From JABAAE01 sp905480545 (GTDB taxonomy: Bacteria; Planctomycetota; Planctomycetia; Pirellulales; Pirellulaceae): DNA of 64,000 nt. The stretch covers positions 1,116,001 through 1,180,000 of the forward strand of contig CALSOR010000002.1 in assembly GCA_943788025.1 (NCBI GenBank). The letters run 5' to 3'. The notes under the pieces are model-generated. The model made no database searches, was not told where the DNA came from, and was given only the letters and a program-made list of their open reading frames with translations. Each line of letters opens with the position of its first letter. The first letter of the stretch is position 1. The position numbers were made by a program, and so were the translations under genes. Below, in pieces: positions 44,472 to 54,605 of this stretch.

Positions 44472-46694
44472 CTATTTTGCCTGATGTTGAAACACAAAGG
44501 CTGTGATGAACAACCCGAATGCCAGCAAGCCCAGGAGCCAGGCGGCGGGTTGATAGATCGATCGGTAATTCACATCCAATTCACGCCAGTTATCGATTGT
44601 GGTGGTTTCTGCTTTTTGCAAGTTCGACTCTCGGGCGGAAAGTGGATAAAACGACCATTTCCATTCGGTTCTTTGTTGCTCTGTCTCCGAGTTCGTTTGG
44701 GAATTCACAATGTTTTCCTCACCGCTCTTTTTTTCGGAGTTTGCTTCTTTCGATGATGTTTCTGGTTCTGGAGTGGAACGCGAAGATTTGATTTTGGCAC
44801 TCCAGATTCCACCTTGCATCATCTCGACCTGAGCCAACCCGTTGATGACCGGAATGATCTTGGTGTTTTGATCAGGTCCGGTCAATGAAATCGTCTCAGT
44901 ATCCAGCGGGAATCGAGCGGATTGGGTGCTTTGCCAGGTATTCACAAACTCAGGACCGTGGGCATATTTTTTCCGCCACTCGATCAGATTGACGACCAAC
45001 ACAATCCAAGTCGGTTGCGATGAAGAAACGGTACTGTATTTCGGCTGTAAGTTTAGCTGAATTCGCCGACGCAATTGAGACAATTGATGATCGATAATTA
45101 GACCGGTCTGTCCCGCTCGAATTACCGATCGGATCCACGAATTGGAAGGCATGTCCGGGGATGTGTCCGAATTGTTTTCTCCTGATTCATTCTTCTGGAT
45201 CTCTGGTTCTGCCGCATCTTGATCAGACGGCGGATCGATCCGATTCGAACCCTTACGATTTGGTTTGCTTTTTTCGGAATCGGCATTCGCTCCATTTGGT
45301 TTTTCGTTTTTTGGGTTTGAATCAGGCGCGAGAGATTTTGGACCTGCTGATGGGGGGTTGGGCTTTGGAGTGAGGTTGGATTGAGTTATCTCGCGTTTGT
45401 CGGCATCCGCTGCCCAGATCGCGCCGCGAATTGGCAGTCCTTTCACCAAGGGGTGTTCCGCCGAAACAGCATAGGGGCCGGCAAACGCTACTGGTGCCTT
45501 TTGTGGCGGGCAGAAAATATGCCACTGTTCCGGCTGAAGTACAAACTCCGTGTCAGTAATCACGATATCGCAAATTGAAGGACTTACTTCATTGATTTTG
45601 ACATTGGGAATCACCTGCAAGGCATCCTTCCAGATTTTTTCAAAAACAACGTCGTCTAGATTGAGATACACGTCGATCTCAATGGGTTCCTCCGCCAGCA
45701 AAAACAATTGATTGTCGGCCGTCACCGAATCGGCATCAATTTCAAGTCGCAAATCCTTTTTTGCAACAGACTCCGGTAATTCCAGGATAATTTCTTTTTT
45801 TGTATCAACCGTCAATTGAAATGGGCTTTCGACAACCGTTCTGTTGTTCTGGGTATCAATGATTTTGATTGATGAATTGACCCTTCGTTTCGTTGGTTGG
45901 GTTGGGTCGTCAGAAAAGCTTTCGATGCGAACAAGTAGCTTTTCACCTATTCCGGAATCGTTTAGCACCTGCTTGCGTGAGGCAAATGTAATTGCCGTAT
46001 TATCCATCGGTTTTCCAAAACTAATCCAGCGCAATCGAGAATCAGATTCGACAACGGCTTTGTCGGCAGGTGGTTGGTCTGTGCAGACCAGAATTCGATG
46101 CTCTGGTCCGTGGGTTTTCTTTACCACCTCAACGGCTTCAAATAAGTTCGAAGAACTCTGCTCGCAAGTCCATTCGTCGAGCGCAGCGGTTAACGCTGCT
46201 GAGTCGGTTATGTTTTGCTCACCCAATCGTCGCGGCGATTGTCCCGCCAAAATAAGGTCGAACTCATAGGCGTTGCTTTTCGACATTTCCATGAGCGATT
46301 CGATCACCCGATCTCGAACGGAGTTTCCTAAATCAGACACGCCGGTTTTATCATCGGCATCTGATCTGTTTGGATTTCCCATCGGCGTCGCCAGCATGGA
46401 AAACGAATCATCTAAAACAATCGTCGCGGGGATTCGGCTGCTACTTGTTTTGACGAACGGTTGTGTTGCCGCGAACGCCAGAGCCAATAGCCCAAATAAT
46501 TCCAGAAAAAACATCCAGGGCAATTGAAGTCGGTCTTTTTTTTGACCTCCTTCGTTACCTTTAATGATACCGTCCCATAGCATCAAACTCGAAACGACGC
46601 GTCGTTTGAATCGGTTGCGCAAATAGTAGATTCCGATCAAGATCGGAATGGCGGCTAGAGCGGTAAAGGCAAACGGATTCAAAAAGAATGGCAT
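44472..46694 (-). CDS. BatA/VWA-type membrane protein
   Basis: A 740-residue protein with the aerotolerance-regulator N-terminus: two helices (FTALAAIPILIGIYYL and LFGLLALAFAA, residues 11-80) enclosing the motif FKRRVVSSLMLWDG. A VWA-like domain follows with VLDDSFSM near residue 94, close to the DxSxS metal site. Residues 430-520 are a low-complexity Pro/Asn/Ser/Lys stretch. A C-terminal helix lies at 719-735 (WLLGLLAFGLFITAFVF), so the body is exposed outside. BatA-type proteins occur with MoxR and DUF58 as here. Co-transcribed; both neighbours are 53 bp away. Confidence 0.87.
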   Translation of the reverse strand: MPFFLNPFAFTALAAIPILIGIYYLRNRFKRRVVSSLMLWDGIIKGNEGGQKKDRLQLPWMFFLELFGLLALAFAATQPFVKTSSSRIPATIVLDDSFSMLATPMGNPNRSDADDKTGVSDLGNSVRDRVIESLMEMSKSNAYEFDLILAGQSPRRLGEQNITDSAALTAALDEWTCEQSSSNLFEAVEVVKKTHGPEHRILVCTDQPPADKAVVESDSRLRWISFGKPMDNTAITFASRKQVLNDSGIGEKLLVRIESFSDDPTQPTKRRVNSSIKIIDTQNNRTVVESPFQLTVDTKKEIILELPESVAKKDLRLEIDADSVTADNQLFLLAEEPIEIDVYLNLDDVVFEKIWKDALQVIPNVKINEVSPSICDIVITDTEFVLQPEQWHIFCPPQKAPVAFAGPYAVSAEHPLVKGLPIRGAIWAADADKREITQSNLTPKPNPPSAGPKSLAPDSNPKNEKPNGANADSEKSKPNRKGSNRIDPPSDQDAAEPEIQKNESGENNSDTSPDMPSNSWIRSVIRAGQTGLIIDHQLSQLRRRIQLNLQPKYSTVSSSQPTWIVLVVNLIEWRKKYAHGPEFVNTWQSTQSARFPLDTETISLTGPDQNTKIIPVINGLAQVEMMQGGIWSAKIKSSRSTPEPETSSKEANSEKKSGEENIVNSQTNSETEQQRTEWKWSFYPLSARESNLQKAETTTIDNWRELDVNYRSIYQPAAWLLGLLAFGLFITAFVFQHQAK

Positions 46695-46747
46695 GGAAAA
46701 GTTTTAGAGTTTAAGTCGCTGATGAAAAACAAATTCAGTCGGGGCCA

Positions 46748-47731
46748 TTATGAAGGAACCAAAATCTGCATCTCTTCAAGTTCTTTTAAATGGTTTTGGT
46801 GAATAAGATTCTCGGCAATCATTGGGACAAATCGACAGCCTTGACGGGACGCCGCTTCAATCCATCGTGACTGATGTCGATTGAATGCTTCTGTGTACCG
46901 TTTTTGCATATCCGTATCAATGAAAACAGTTTGCGTTTCATTGGACTCTGAATCGATGATCCGAACACTGCCATGACTTGGCGGCGTTATGTCGGCTTCG
47001 GCCAACACTTGAATAATCAGACAGGATTGCGACTGTTGAGAAAATTGTTGAATGATTGGCATGGGGTCAGCGTCAAATAACAAATCACTGATCAGGATTC
47101 GAAAACCCTGTGGACGAAATGACGGAAGTCGTTCTTGAAATGCGTCCGAAAGATTTTGAATCCCACTAAAATCAGGAATCGGCCAAGATGCAGGGTGCGG
47201 ATTGGGTGTCTGAAATAGATGGCAGCCCCCCGACGTTTCAGCTACTGCATGATCGACCAACGAAGATCCTGCAAGCCAAATCTTGACGTGAAAGTGAGCC
47301 GCCCGAGCCGCTGTCGTCACTGCGGCGACTAACTTCAAAGTGCCGGTTGCCTTTTCAGAATCAACCAAATTCATCGATTGGGAATGGTCAAGAACCAAAT
47401 CGAGAACGGGCGTTGATTCCTGCTCGAAGCATTTGACGTAAACTTGATCGCGTTTAGCCATGACAGGCCAATCAATGTGCCGTAGATCGTCACCTGGTTG
47501 ATAATCACGATGTTCCAGGAACTCTAAACTGGATCCAGCTCGCTGCCGAAACATTGTTCCATTGAGCCCTCGGTTGCCATCAAAGTTCGGCAGCATTTGA
47601 TACCGGTTGCCCAGCTCGAATCCGGACAAAAGGGAATCTCGCCAAACCTTCGATTGCCAGTCGGAAGCCACATTCGCCGATGATTGCGTCGCTGAGTTGT
47701 CCATGTTCATAGCTGCTGATTCGGATGACAT
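46748..47731 (-). CDS. DUF58 family protein
   Basis: A 327-residue cytoplasmic protein of the DUF58 family (VWA-related). The signature FLEHRDYQPGDDLRHIDWPV lies near residues 71-90, followed by LVLDHSQSM near residue 113, the DxSxS-like metal site. DUF58 proteins are the constant companions of MoxR ATPases and are thought to be their substrates or adaptors. It starts 3 bp after the permease gene and is followed by the BatA-like gene. Confidence 0.93.
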   Translation of the reverse strand: MSSESAAMNMDNSATQSSANVASDWQSKVWRDSLLSGFELGNRYQMLPNFDGNRGLNGTMFRQRAGSSLEFLEHRDYQPGDDLRHIDWPVMAKRDQVYVKCFEQESTPVLDLVLDHSQSMNLVDSEKATGTLKLVAAVTTAARAAHFHVKIWLAGSSLVDHAVAETSGGCHLFQTPNPHPASWPIPDFSGIQNLSDAFQERLPSFRPQGFRILISDLLFDADPMPIIQQFSQQSQSCLIIQVLAEADITPPSHGSVRIIDSESNETQTVFIDTDMQKRYTEAFNRHQSRWIEAASRQGCRFVPMIAENLIHQNHLKELEEMQILVPS

Positions 47732-47734
47732 GAT

Positions 47735-49405
47735 TTATAAGTTTCCATCCGGATTTTGATACGATGATTCCATTTTTGGTGGAGCATTCTTCCCTGTTGT
47801 TGAATCTGTTTGGGGCGAATTGCCGGTCGTAAATTGCCTTTCTGATTCTCCCTCAACCAACGCTGGATGTTTGCTCTTTTCGGTTTTTTCTGGTGGAGAT
47901 GGATTGTCGTTGTAAGCCGAAAAATAGTCTCGCAACTGTGGAATAAGAATCCAACCAGATACCGCAATCAATAAAAGCACATTGATTAGACTTGAGATCC
48001 CAAACAGGACGATGATTTCTTCACCGTCAAAGAATGCCGGAGCATTGGGCAAAAGAACAAACGCAATTTTTTCCTCGCCACTGACGGACGTTTGGAAGAA
48101 TGAAAGGTAAGACGTAATCGTGATCAACCCGATGCAACCAAAAAGCAAAATCGTCCAAACCAGTGGTGTCAGTCGCTCCGTCTTTTGATAAATCAACATA
48201 CCGATCCAAGCGTAAATTGCGGTGTAATTGAAATAGGCGGTTAGGTGGAAGAGCGAGCCGTCATAGTTGGCATCACGTAAAAACTTCGGCAGCGATCCGC
48301 CAAACCCAGTGGCTGCAGTTTGAATGCTGATGTAACCAAGAACGGCGAAACAACCGCCGATAAAAAACAGGCTATAAACCACACCGTTTACCGCCCCGCT
48401 GTAAAAGGGAAACCAAAGTACTTTCTTGAAGAAGCCATCCGGAATGGTTTTCTTCAATCGTAATCCGTACTTAAAACGGCCACTGGCGGATACCAAAAAC
48501 ATCAATATTGCAAACGGTAACGTTGCGACGGATGCAATATATAAAACTATATTTATAAATCCGGGCGGATAAAATCCGCCAAAAGCATTGGTCGTTGTGA
48601 TGACAATCGCGAAGGTAATATAACTGACCAAAGCCATGAACGTCGTGTAGATCCGAGGTATGACGGCACGGTTCGAACTGCTGGGTGAAATGATCGCTGC
48701 CGAAAGGACAATGAACAAACCGTTCACCAGAACTCCGCCAATCATCCAGCTCAGGAAAATCGTAAATGCGGTTTGTTCGTCCACGAAGCCGTAGTTATTA
48801 AAAAATACCTCCATGCTGAGAAAAACAATTGTACCGATGAAAATATTCCCCGCCAGAAAACCAAGTACAAAACACGCTTTGAGAATAGTTGGAACGACAC
48901 CGCAAAGTACAAAAATAGAAAAAGTGATCATGCTGAAGAGGCCGACCAGCGTGATCAACAGCGTATAGGTGATGGTGAGCGAATCGATTCCGCCCAGGAG
49001 CAACGTAAGGTAGAAAAACGGCAAGAACGTAGAAAATACAATGAAGATGATTCCCGCGGAGGCAAGGAACTTTCCCCATATAATCTGGAATGGCGACAAC
49101 GCCGAAACGTAAAGTAAATCTTGATTCGCCCGTTCAACCAAAATCCGCCAACCGGTGTAGACCGGCATGCAAACAGCAAGCGAAAACCCAAATAACGAAA
49201 GCAGACCAAAATAGGCCGATTCACCAGAGATTGACGAAATCGTGTCTGGTAAAGTGAAAATCCACCACATAAAAAGCTGGATGGTCAAAATCAACCCTAG
49301 CACAACGATGAGGAACTTTCCTTTCACCGATTGCCGAAGCTCTTTAACCAAAATCGGATTGGAAAGATTGTCAAACAGCTGGATGGTTTTTACAAATCTT
49401 GACAT
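47735..49405 (-). CDS. ABC-2 type transporter permease
   Basis: A 556-residue integral membrane protein with at least 12 hydrophobic segments. The first 35 residues (IQLFDNLSNPILVKELRQSVKG) match the start of ABC-2 permeases of the Gld/NosY type, which insert near the membrane as a helix before the first span. A region IYTTFMALVSYITFAIV (near 250) is typical of these exporters. The last 45 residues are a soluble Pro/Ser/Lys-rich tail. It pairs with the ATPase encoded 78 bp upstream. Substrate unknown. Confidence 0.85.
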   Translation of the reverse strand: MSRFVKTIQLFDNLSNPILVKELRQSVKGKFLIVVLGLILTIQLFMWWIFTLPDTISSISGESAYFGLLSLFGFSLAVCMPVYTGWRILVERANQDLLYVSALSPFQIIWGKFLASAGIIFIVFSTFLPFFYLTLLLGGIDSLTITYTLLITLVGLFSMITFSIFVLCGVVPTILKACFVLGFLAGNIFIGTIVFLSMEVFFNNYGFVDEQTAFTIFLSWMIGGVLVNGLFIVLSAAIISPSSSNRAVIPRIYTTFMALVSYITFAIVITTTNAFGGFYPPGFINIVLYIASVATLPFAILMFLVSASGRFKYGLRLKKTIPDGFFKKVLWFPFYSGAVNGVVYSLFFIGGCFAVLGYISIQTAATGFGGSLPKFLRDANYDGSLFHLTAYFNYTAIYAWIGMLIYQKTERLTPLVWTILLFGCIGLITITSYLSFFQTSVSGEEKIAFVLLPNAPAFFDGEEIIVLFGISSLINVLLLIAVSGWILIPQLRDYFSAYNDNPSPPEKTEKSKHPALVEGESERQFTTGNSPQTDSTTGKNAPPKMESSYQNPDGNL

Positions 49406-49483
49406 GTTTTTGACGGATCGTTGACGCGGAATTTTGAATCAAATTGAATAGTGAAGTGTGTCAATGAAAGCGACCGGACCCCG

Positions 49484-50422
49484 CTATTGCACAAGGCCTT
49501 CGGTGACATTCATGAATACCTCCTCGAGTCCCGCTTGCTTCGCATGAAACTCAACGATGGACAACTCTTTCATTAAAGTCTTGAGCAAATCGCAGGCAAT
49601 TTGGTCGTCTGCCTCCAAGTCAACTTCGACCCAATTTCCGATGACACGTATGGCATCAACATTGGGCAGGTTTGCAATCGCGTGATGCAGTTTTTCAACA
49701 GGCTCGATGGCGCGTACTTGCATTGTTTGTAATCGTTGTTTGTCACCACTAGCACTTTGGCTGATGATATCGGCTAGTGCTCCACTTCGAAGGATTTCAC
49801 CTTGTTCGATAATCAGCGTCGAGCTGCAAATCTCCGCCAATTCACTGAGGATATGGGAACTGATCAGGATGGTTTTTCCTTGGTCGGCGAGCACGCGAAT
49901 TAATTCGCGTAATTCGATTCTTGCTCGTGGATCCAAACCGGCGGCTGGCTCATCCATCAGCAGGAACTTGGGGTCATGAATTAAGGCCCGCGCCAGGCTA
50001 ACGCGTTGTTTCATTCCTTTGCTCAATGCACGGAGGTGTTTTTCGCGAATTCCTGCAAGATTACAGAAGTCCTCAATCGCCGCGACGCGTTCCTGCCGTT
50101 GGGGTGCCTTGATTCCGTAAACGCGAGCGTAAAAGTCAATGTAGTCGTGGACGGTAATATCGTAATGACTGGGTAGACTGTCCGGCATGTATCCGATGTG
50201 CTTCCGCGCATATTCCGGATGTTCGATCAGCGACATTCCATCAATCGTGACGGTCCCATGATCCGGCTCTTCGAGTGTGCCAAGGATGCGCATCGTGGTG
50301 CTTTTACCCGCTCCATTTGGTCCAACGAAAGCGTAGATCTCGCCCCGTTTCATTTCGAAGCTGATCCCGTTCAACGCGACCGTCGTTCCATAACGCCGAT
50401 GTAGGCCATTTACCGAGATCAT
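49484..50422 (-). CDS. ABC transporter ATP-binding protein, Gld/CcmA type
   Basis: A 312-residue ATPase. Walker A GPNGAGKST lies near residue 34, the signature reads LSKGMKQRVSLARAL near residue 133, and Walker B LLMDEPAAGLDP near residue 154, with switch His in ISSHILSELAEI. The Ala/Gly-rich D-loop and the C-terminal beta domain (EVDLEADDQIACD) are typical of GldA/CcmA-type exporters. Its start overlaps the stop of the preceding gene by four bases (ATGA). It powers the permease encoded downstream. Confidence 0.93.
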   Translation of the reverse strand: MISVNGLHRRYGTTVALNGISFEMKRGEIYAFVGPNGAGKSTTMRILGTLEEPDHGTVTIDGMSLIEHPEYARKHIGYMPDSLPSHYDITVHDYIDFYARVYGIKAPQRQERVAAIEDFCNLAGIREKHLRALSKGMKQRVSLARALIHDPKFLLMDEPAAGLDPRARIELRELIRVLADQGKTILISSHILSELAEICSSTLIIEQGEILRSGALADIISQSASGDKQRLQTMQVRAIEPVEKLHHAIANLPNVDAIRVIGNWVEVDLEADDQIACDLLKTLMKELSIVEFHAKQAGLEEVFMNVTEGLVQ

Positions 50423-52485
50423 TTGGACTCTCCTTGTATGCCATAAATAAAGCTGGATTTCGGTTTTACGATCGTCCCTGATTGTCCCGGTTGAACAAAT
50501 GCACTTTCTACCGTCTCGGCAATGTAATGCCCATTTCGCATTAATCGTTTATCCATCATGTTTCGGAAAATCGAGCGACTGCGCAACGGTACTAAGCTGT
50601 TGATCTCCTCGGGAATGGTGTTTCCTGTTTGCCATATTCGCCCATCGCCTTCGAATTCCATGATCGAACTTTCACCCGCCAAAATTTCTTTGGCCACAAA
50701 GACTTTGGCATTTTGGTCGCGGTAGTAGAGTGATTTAATATCGACGCCCAAGCCATTGGTGGCACGGACTCCACCTTCCTCGGTTGCTTCAAAAGCAACT
50801 CGCAGATCACTTCGTGTGCTCTGTCGAAAATGAAAATAAACGGACTCGCGCGGTTTGACCCACCCGGACAACAGAATTTGTTGATTTTGTGCAAAACTGA
50901 TATCCGCAGTGGCGGTAACGTTGGTGCGACCCCGCGAGTAACCGAATTGGTCATCCTCCATCCTGAAATTTGTGGTCGGCAACAGTTCAGTATTCGTATC
51001 AAACGTCAGTTGTCCTGGCTGAATTGGAGAATAATAACCGGTCGTCCCGATCGAATATGCTTGACGATTTTTTTCGTCGAGTATCGTGAAACATTCGGTT
51101 ATCGATGTCGGAGTGAGACCTTGCGAAAAGTAATCCGCGATCACAAACAGAACCGTAATAACGATGCTAAAAACGGGTGTGGTAACAAGGATCGCCATCA
51201 TGTTCTTGAAATACAATCGTGCGATGAAATAATTAATCGGTCCAACCAACAGGATGAACGCAAGAACTGCCCAGAAAACGATATTGAGATCAACTCGCTT
51301 TTCATCAACCATGGCCAAGTTGGTTTGGGCTGACGAGGAATAGATATCGTCGTAAAAGGAAGGCCGTTTGAAGCCTTGGACTAACGACTCCCAGTTGACT
51401 TGGTCGTTTTTAACGCGACGGTTCCTTAGGTCTTGAAGTTTCCATTCGGTGATAGCAGTGGGGGTAATGTTGATGACGCCAAGACCATAACTGAAATAGC
51501 TGATGTCGCTATCGAGTCTGGCGGCTCGAATTGTCAATTTTCGCCGAATTTTTTTTCCCAGCTTTTCATTTTTAAATTCCTTCGGAAGTTCATCGGACTC
51601 GAGGAAGGTGATCGTTCCACCGATGGTGATATATTGTCGAATTGCTTCTCGCTTAGATTGGGGCAACTGCTCGAAGAAAGTTTTGGACATCCCTAGGTTG
51701 GTATAGGAAGTGTATGAAAGCCAATCATCGTCCCAATTGCTCGCTTCGGGAGCCCACATCAACTCGACATTGTTCAGCTCAAGCCCAGCGACACTCCAGT
51801 ATCCATTTCCAGAAAAACCGTCCACGGATTCGATGCTCTTAATGTTTGTGATGTCATTGGATATCTGATACTCCGTTGCGGGAGGCATTGCAAACAGCAT
51901 TGACGCTGAGCTTTTGTTCATTCTTCCCCTCGAAAAAAGGCTGCCCGTCAGGTGGTCAACGTTGGGTAGCCTATTCAATTCTTTACGGTAACCATCCACG
52001 AACAATGAAAGTCTTTCGATTTCAAACGTAAGGTTAGGCGTGTAGGTCTTGAGACTTGCGATGGCGCCTGCTTCAAGTGAAACGTCACCACTCGAGGTGT
52101 TTTGGCAATATTTTCCAAACGACCCGGGGTTGTAACTTGAAGATTCAGCCAGCAGTTTGACCGTGTGTTTCGCTTCATCATTGTTGAACACTTCGACTTT
52201 GATCAGACAATAGCCATGCATTGTTGTTCCTGCGCCAAATTCAGATGGCATCACAACACGGTACTGTAGCTCGCTGTTCTTTTCGATGAATTGAAAGCCC
52301 GGTCTGGGCGTCCGCCCGGCGTTGGCAAAAGAACCTGTCCCCATTTGGGAACCATAAACATTTGCGTCCTGCCCCGGAGCCAATCCAGTGAGAAGAAGGC
52401 TCGTTACCAAAAAAGAGATCGTGAAACCACGATACAGCCGAGAGGAGTGATAGAAAGTTTGTACTAACGCATTCATTCGCAGCAA
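50419..52485 (-). CDS. exported membrane-anchored protein of the ABC/VWA operon
   Basis: A 688-residue protein. A signal peptide lies at residues 20-38 (FTISFLVTSLLLTGLAPGQ). Residues 45-400 are an exposed, beta-rich region of unknown fold. A hydrophobic hairpin follows at about 400-460 (FWAVLAFILLVGPINYFIARLYF, then VFSIVITVLFVIADYF), and the last 220 residues are soluble again. Location between MoxR and the ABC ATPase, with a four-base overlap, parallels the GldG-type subunit of Gld transporters, but I see no clear GldG homology. It probably works with the exporter and the VWA proteins at the envelope. Confidence 0.7.
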   Translation of the reverse strand: MLRMNALVQTFYHSSRLYRGFTISFLVTSLLLTGLAPGQDANVYGSQMGTGSFANAGRTPRPGFQFIEKNSELQYRVVMPSEFGAGTTMHGYCLIKVEVFNNDEAKHTVKLLAESSSYNPGSFGKYCQNTSSGDVSLEAGAIASLKTYTPNLTFEIERLSLFVDGYRKELNRLPNVDHLTGSLFSRGRMNKSSASMLFAMPPATEYQISNDITNIKSIESVDGFSGNGYWSVAGLELNNVELMWAPEASNWDDDWLSYTSYTNLGMSKTFFEQLPQSKREAIRQYITIGGTITFLESDELPKEFKNEKLGKKIRRKLTIRAARLDSDISYFSYGLGVINITPTAITEWKLQDLRNRRVKNDQVNWESLVQGFKRPSFYDDIYSSSAQTNLAMVDEKRVDLNIVFWAVLAFILLVGPINYFIARLYFKNMMAILVTTPVFSIVITVLFVIADYFSQGLTPTSITECFTILDEKNRQAYSIGTTGYYSPIQPGQLTFDTNTELLPTTNFRMEDDQFGYSRGRTNVTATADISFAQNQQILLSGWVKPRESVYFHFRQSTRSDLRVAFEATEEGGVRATNGLGVDIKSLYYRDQNAKVFVAKEILAGESSIMEFEGDGRIWQTGNTIPEEINSLVPLRSRSIFRNMMDKRLMRNGHYIAETVESAFVQPGQSGTIVKPKSSFIYGIQGESK

Positions 52486-52532
52486 ACCAATTTTTCGAGT
52501 AGCAGATTGGTAGTTCAGATCGACGGACGAAC

Positions 52533-53624
52533 TTAAGACACACTTATTTGGCTGGGAAGGGACAGCTCACTCTTATCAGTCGATTCCAGTAATTTTTTCA
52601 CCAGATCGTAACCCGTCACTTTGTCAAATCCCGCTTTGTAATTCAGAATCAATCGATGAGCCATGATGTGAGGCGCCACCGCGTCGATGTCTTCGAACCC
52701 GATGCTTGGCCGACCATTGATTAGTGCCAGAGCACGCCCGGCTTCGGCCATCGCAATCGCAGCGCGAGCCGAGTTCCCGTAGCTGACATACTGTTTAATG
52801 TCATCGATGGCATCAGGGAAATCGGGGTGCGATGCTTCGACCAAACGAGCAATGTAAGCGGCAACCGGTTTCGGCAAAAAGATTTGATCAACAATGTTGA
52901 ACAGCTGTAGCAATTCGTCTTTTGACATCGAAAATTCTGGTATTGGCGGATTGCCATGTCGCCGAGATAGAATCAGTTGACCCAATACATCACGATCGAC
53001 TTTGCCAACTTGTAACTTGAAAAGGAATCGATCAAGTTGGGCCTCCGGCAGGGGATAGGTTCCCTCGAGATCGATCGGGTTTTGCGACGCAATGATTAGT
53101 AGTGGTTCGGGCAACTTGTGCGTCTTCCCCATCAATGTCACGCACCGTTCCTGCATCGCTTCGAGCATTGCCGATTGCGTTTTGGGTGAAGCACGATTGA
53201 TTTCGTCGGCGAGCAAAATATTGGTAAAGATGGGGCCTTTCTGAAAGACCATCTCGCGATCGAGGTTGCCGTCGTCGTCCTGTTTTTGTTGCAAGATATG
53301 CGAGCCCAGAATGTCGTTGGGCATCAAGTCAGGCGTGAACTGCACACGATTAAATTCCAAGTTTAACAGCTGCCCTAGTGCTTTGGCTAACGTTGTTTTG
53401 CCGACACCTGGTTGACCCTCAAGCAAGACATGGCCCTTTGCCAAGATTCCAACAAGCAACATTTGATGCACCTGTTCGTTTCCCAGCAATATCTTGTCGA
53501 GTTCAGATAGCACCTTCGTCAACGCACGATGCGCGTGATCCAGATCGGTTGAACTGACCGTAAGAAAATGACTCGTTTCATTTGCGTCGGAAACTGCACC
53601 GTCAGGTCCCTGATTCTCAGCCAT
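52533..53624 (-). CDS. MoxR-family AAA ATPase
   Basis: A 363-residue MoxR ATPase. Walker A GQPGVGKTT is at residues 70-78, Walker B ILLADEINR near 136-144 and sensor 1 in IIASQNPID. LPEAQLDRFLFKL and YGNSARAAIAMAEAGRALAL are further family motifs. I chose the ATG at 53624, where the conserved region starts; an in-frame start 23 codons upstream lacks conservation. MoxR proteins act as chaperones that load metals or partners onto VWA/DUF58 proteins. First gene of the seven-gene operon. Confidence 0.94.
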   Translation of the reverse strand: MAENQGPDGAVSDANETSHFLTVSSTDLDHAHRALTKVLSELDKILLGNEQVHQMLLVGILAKGHVLLEGQPGVGKTTLAKALGQLLNLEFNRVQFTPDLMPNDILGSHILQQKQDDDGNLDREMVFQKGPIFTNILLADEINRASPKTQSAMLEAMQERCVTLMGKTHKLPEPLLIIASQNPIDLEGTYPLPEAQLDRFLFKLQVGKVDRDVLGQLILSRRHGNPPIPEFSMSKDELLQLFNIVDQIFLPKPVAAYIARLVEASHPDFPDAIDDIKQYVSYGNSARAAIAMAEAGRALALINGRPSIGFEDIDAVAPHIMAHRLILNYKAGFDKVTGYDLVKKLLESTDKSELSLPSQISVS

Positions 53625-54011
53625 AGACAAACACTCTTCGGATGAATTAGTAGAATTTTTTTTCGCTACAAAACAGCCATTCGCCAGAAACAAGTTCGCG
53701 TTCCATGAAAAACAAACTCGATATCAAAAGGTTGCGAGTGTAGCAGCGATCCCGCCTTAAAGATGCTACCAAAATTCGTGCTGAAGTGCTTTCCTGACGC
53801 GTTAACCTTGTAAAAGTTTTATTGTTGCACCGAAAATAATATCCCGACAATTGTTGTAGGACCCTTAGCATGTAGAAGCGGGAGGAAATCGAAATCGATT
53901 GGCAGCCATTTATTACCCGACGCGCCGCTTGATGACAAGTTGCAGCCGATAGCGAAGCAGATTCCAGTGACAGCTATTGGGCAATCTACTTGCTGAAAAG
54001 AGGTTCAAGAT
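53625..54011. other. intergenic region upstream of the MoxR operon
   Basis: 387 bp containing the probable promoter of the operon. Only short overlapping open frames are present, none with support, and no repeat or RNA was recognised. Confidence 0.4.
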
Positions 54012-54605
54012 TTATTGAACCCAAGGTTGAATGATCTTCCATTTTCGATTCCACGCCACAAAACTCGGATCGATAATCTGAAGTCTGGAACTCGATTCAA
54101 TTTTTGATTCGATTCGTTCATCGGATTCGTCGAGCGCGAATTGGCCATCACAGATTTCTGCGGATGAAACCCAGCAAACATTTGCATTTTTGTCCAGATT
54201 CGCAATTACGTTTTTCCGGTAGACTTCAACTGGAGTGAATTCGACCTTTACGGTTCGCGAAGACTCACTTTGCGAATCTGTGGACGACTCGTCAAAGCCT
54301 TTGTCGGCAATGTGTTGTTCATCGTTGAAATCACCAAAATCGACCCTGTCTGCTCCAAACTCTTCCGCGTCGATTTCGACATTTAACATTGCCATTTTCC
54401 CGACAAGGAAATCGGTTTTGCGATCGAGGTCCAATCGCCATGCGACCTCTCGGGCGAGTGTTTCACTGCCTACTTCTTTTTCTAGCCGTTGCGATATGAT
54501 GAGTTCCCAACGGTCGGCCGCTGGATTCTTGATGACCAACCAACGCGTGGTTTCGGATTCAATTCTCCGAATAAGTGCGATAGAAAAATGAATCGGTTTG
54601 CTCAC
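54012..54605 (-). CDS. protein of unknown function, possibly a degenerate NUDIX fold
   Basis: A 197-residue soluble protein. The first 75 residues carry TTRWLVIKNPAADRWELI, then EKEVGSETLAREVAWRLDL, which has the spacing of a NUDIX hydrolase (substrate strand, then a helix with RE) but lacks the paired glutamates of the box. An acidic Ser/Asp/Glu-rich linker (80-110) follows, then a second domain ending in VAWNRKWKIIQPW. If the NUDIX idea is right, the catalytic site is lost and it could be a binding protein. Function unknown. It is 180 bp downstream of the sigma factor gene. Confidence 0.5.
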   Translation of the reverse strand: MSKPIHFSIALIRRIESETTRWLVIKNPAADRWELIISQRLEKEVGSETLAREVAWRLDLDRKTDFLVGKMAMLNVEIDAEEFGADRVDFGDFNDEQHIADKGFDESSTDSQSESSRTVKVEFTPVEVYRKNVIANLDKNANVCWVSSAEICDGQFALDESDERIESKIESSSRLQIIDPSFVAWNRKWKIIQPWVQ

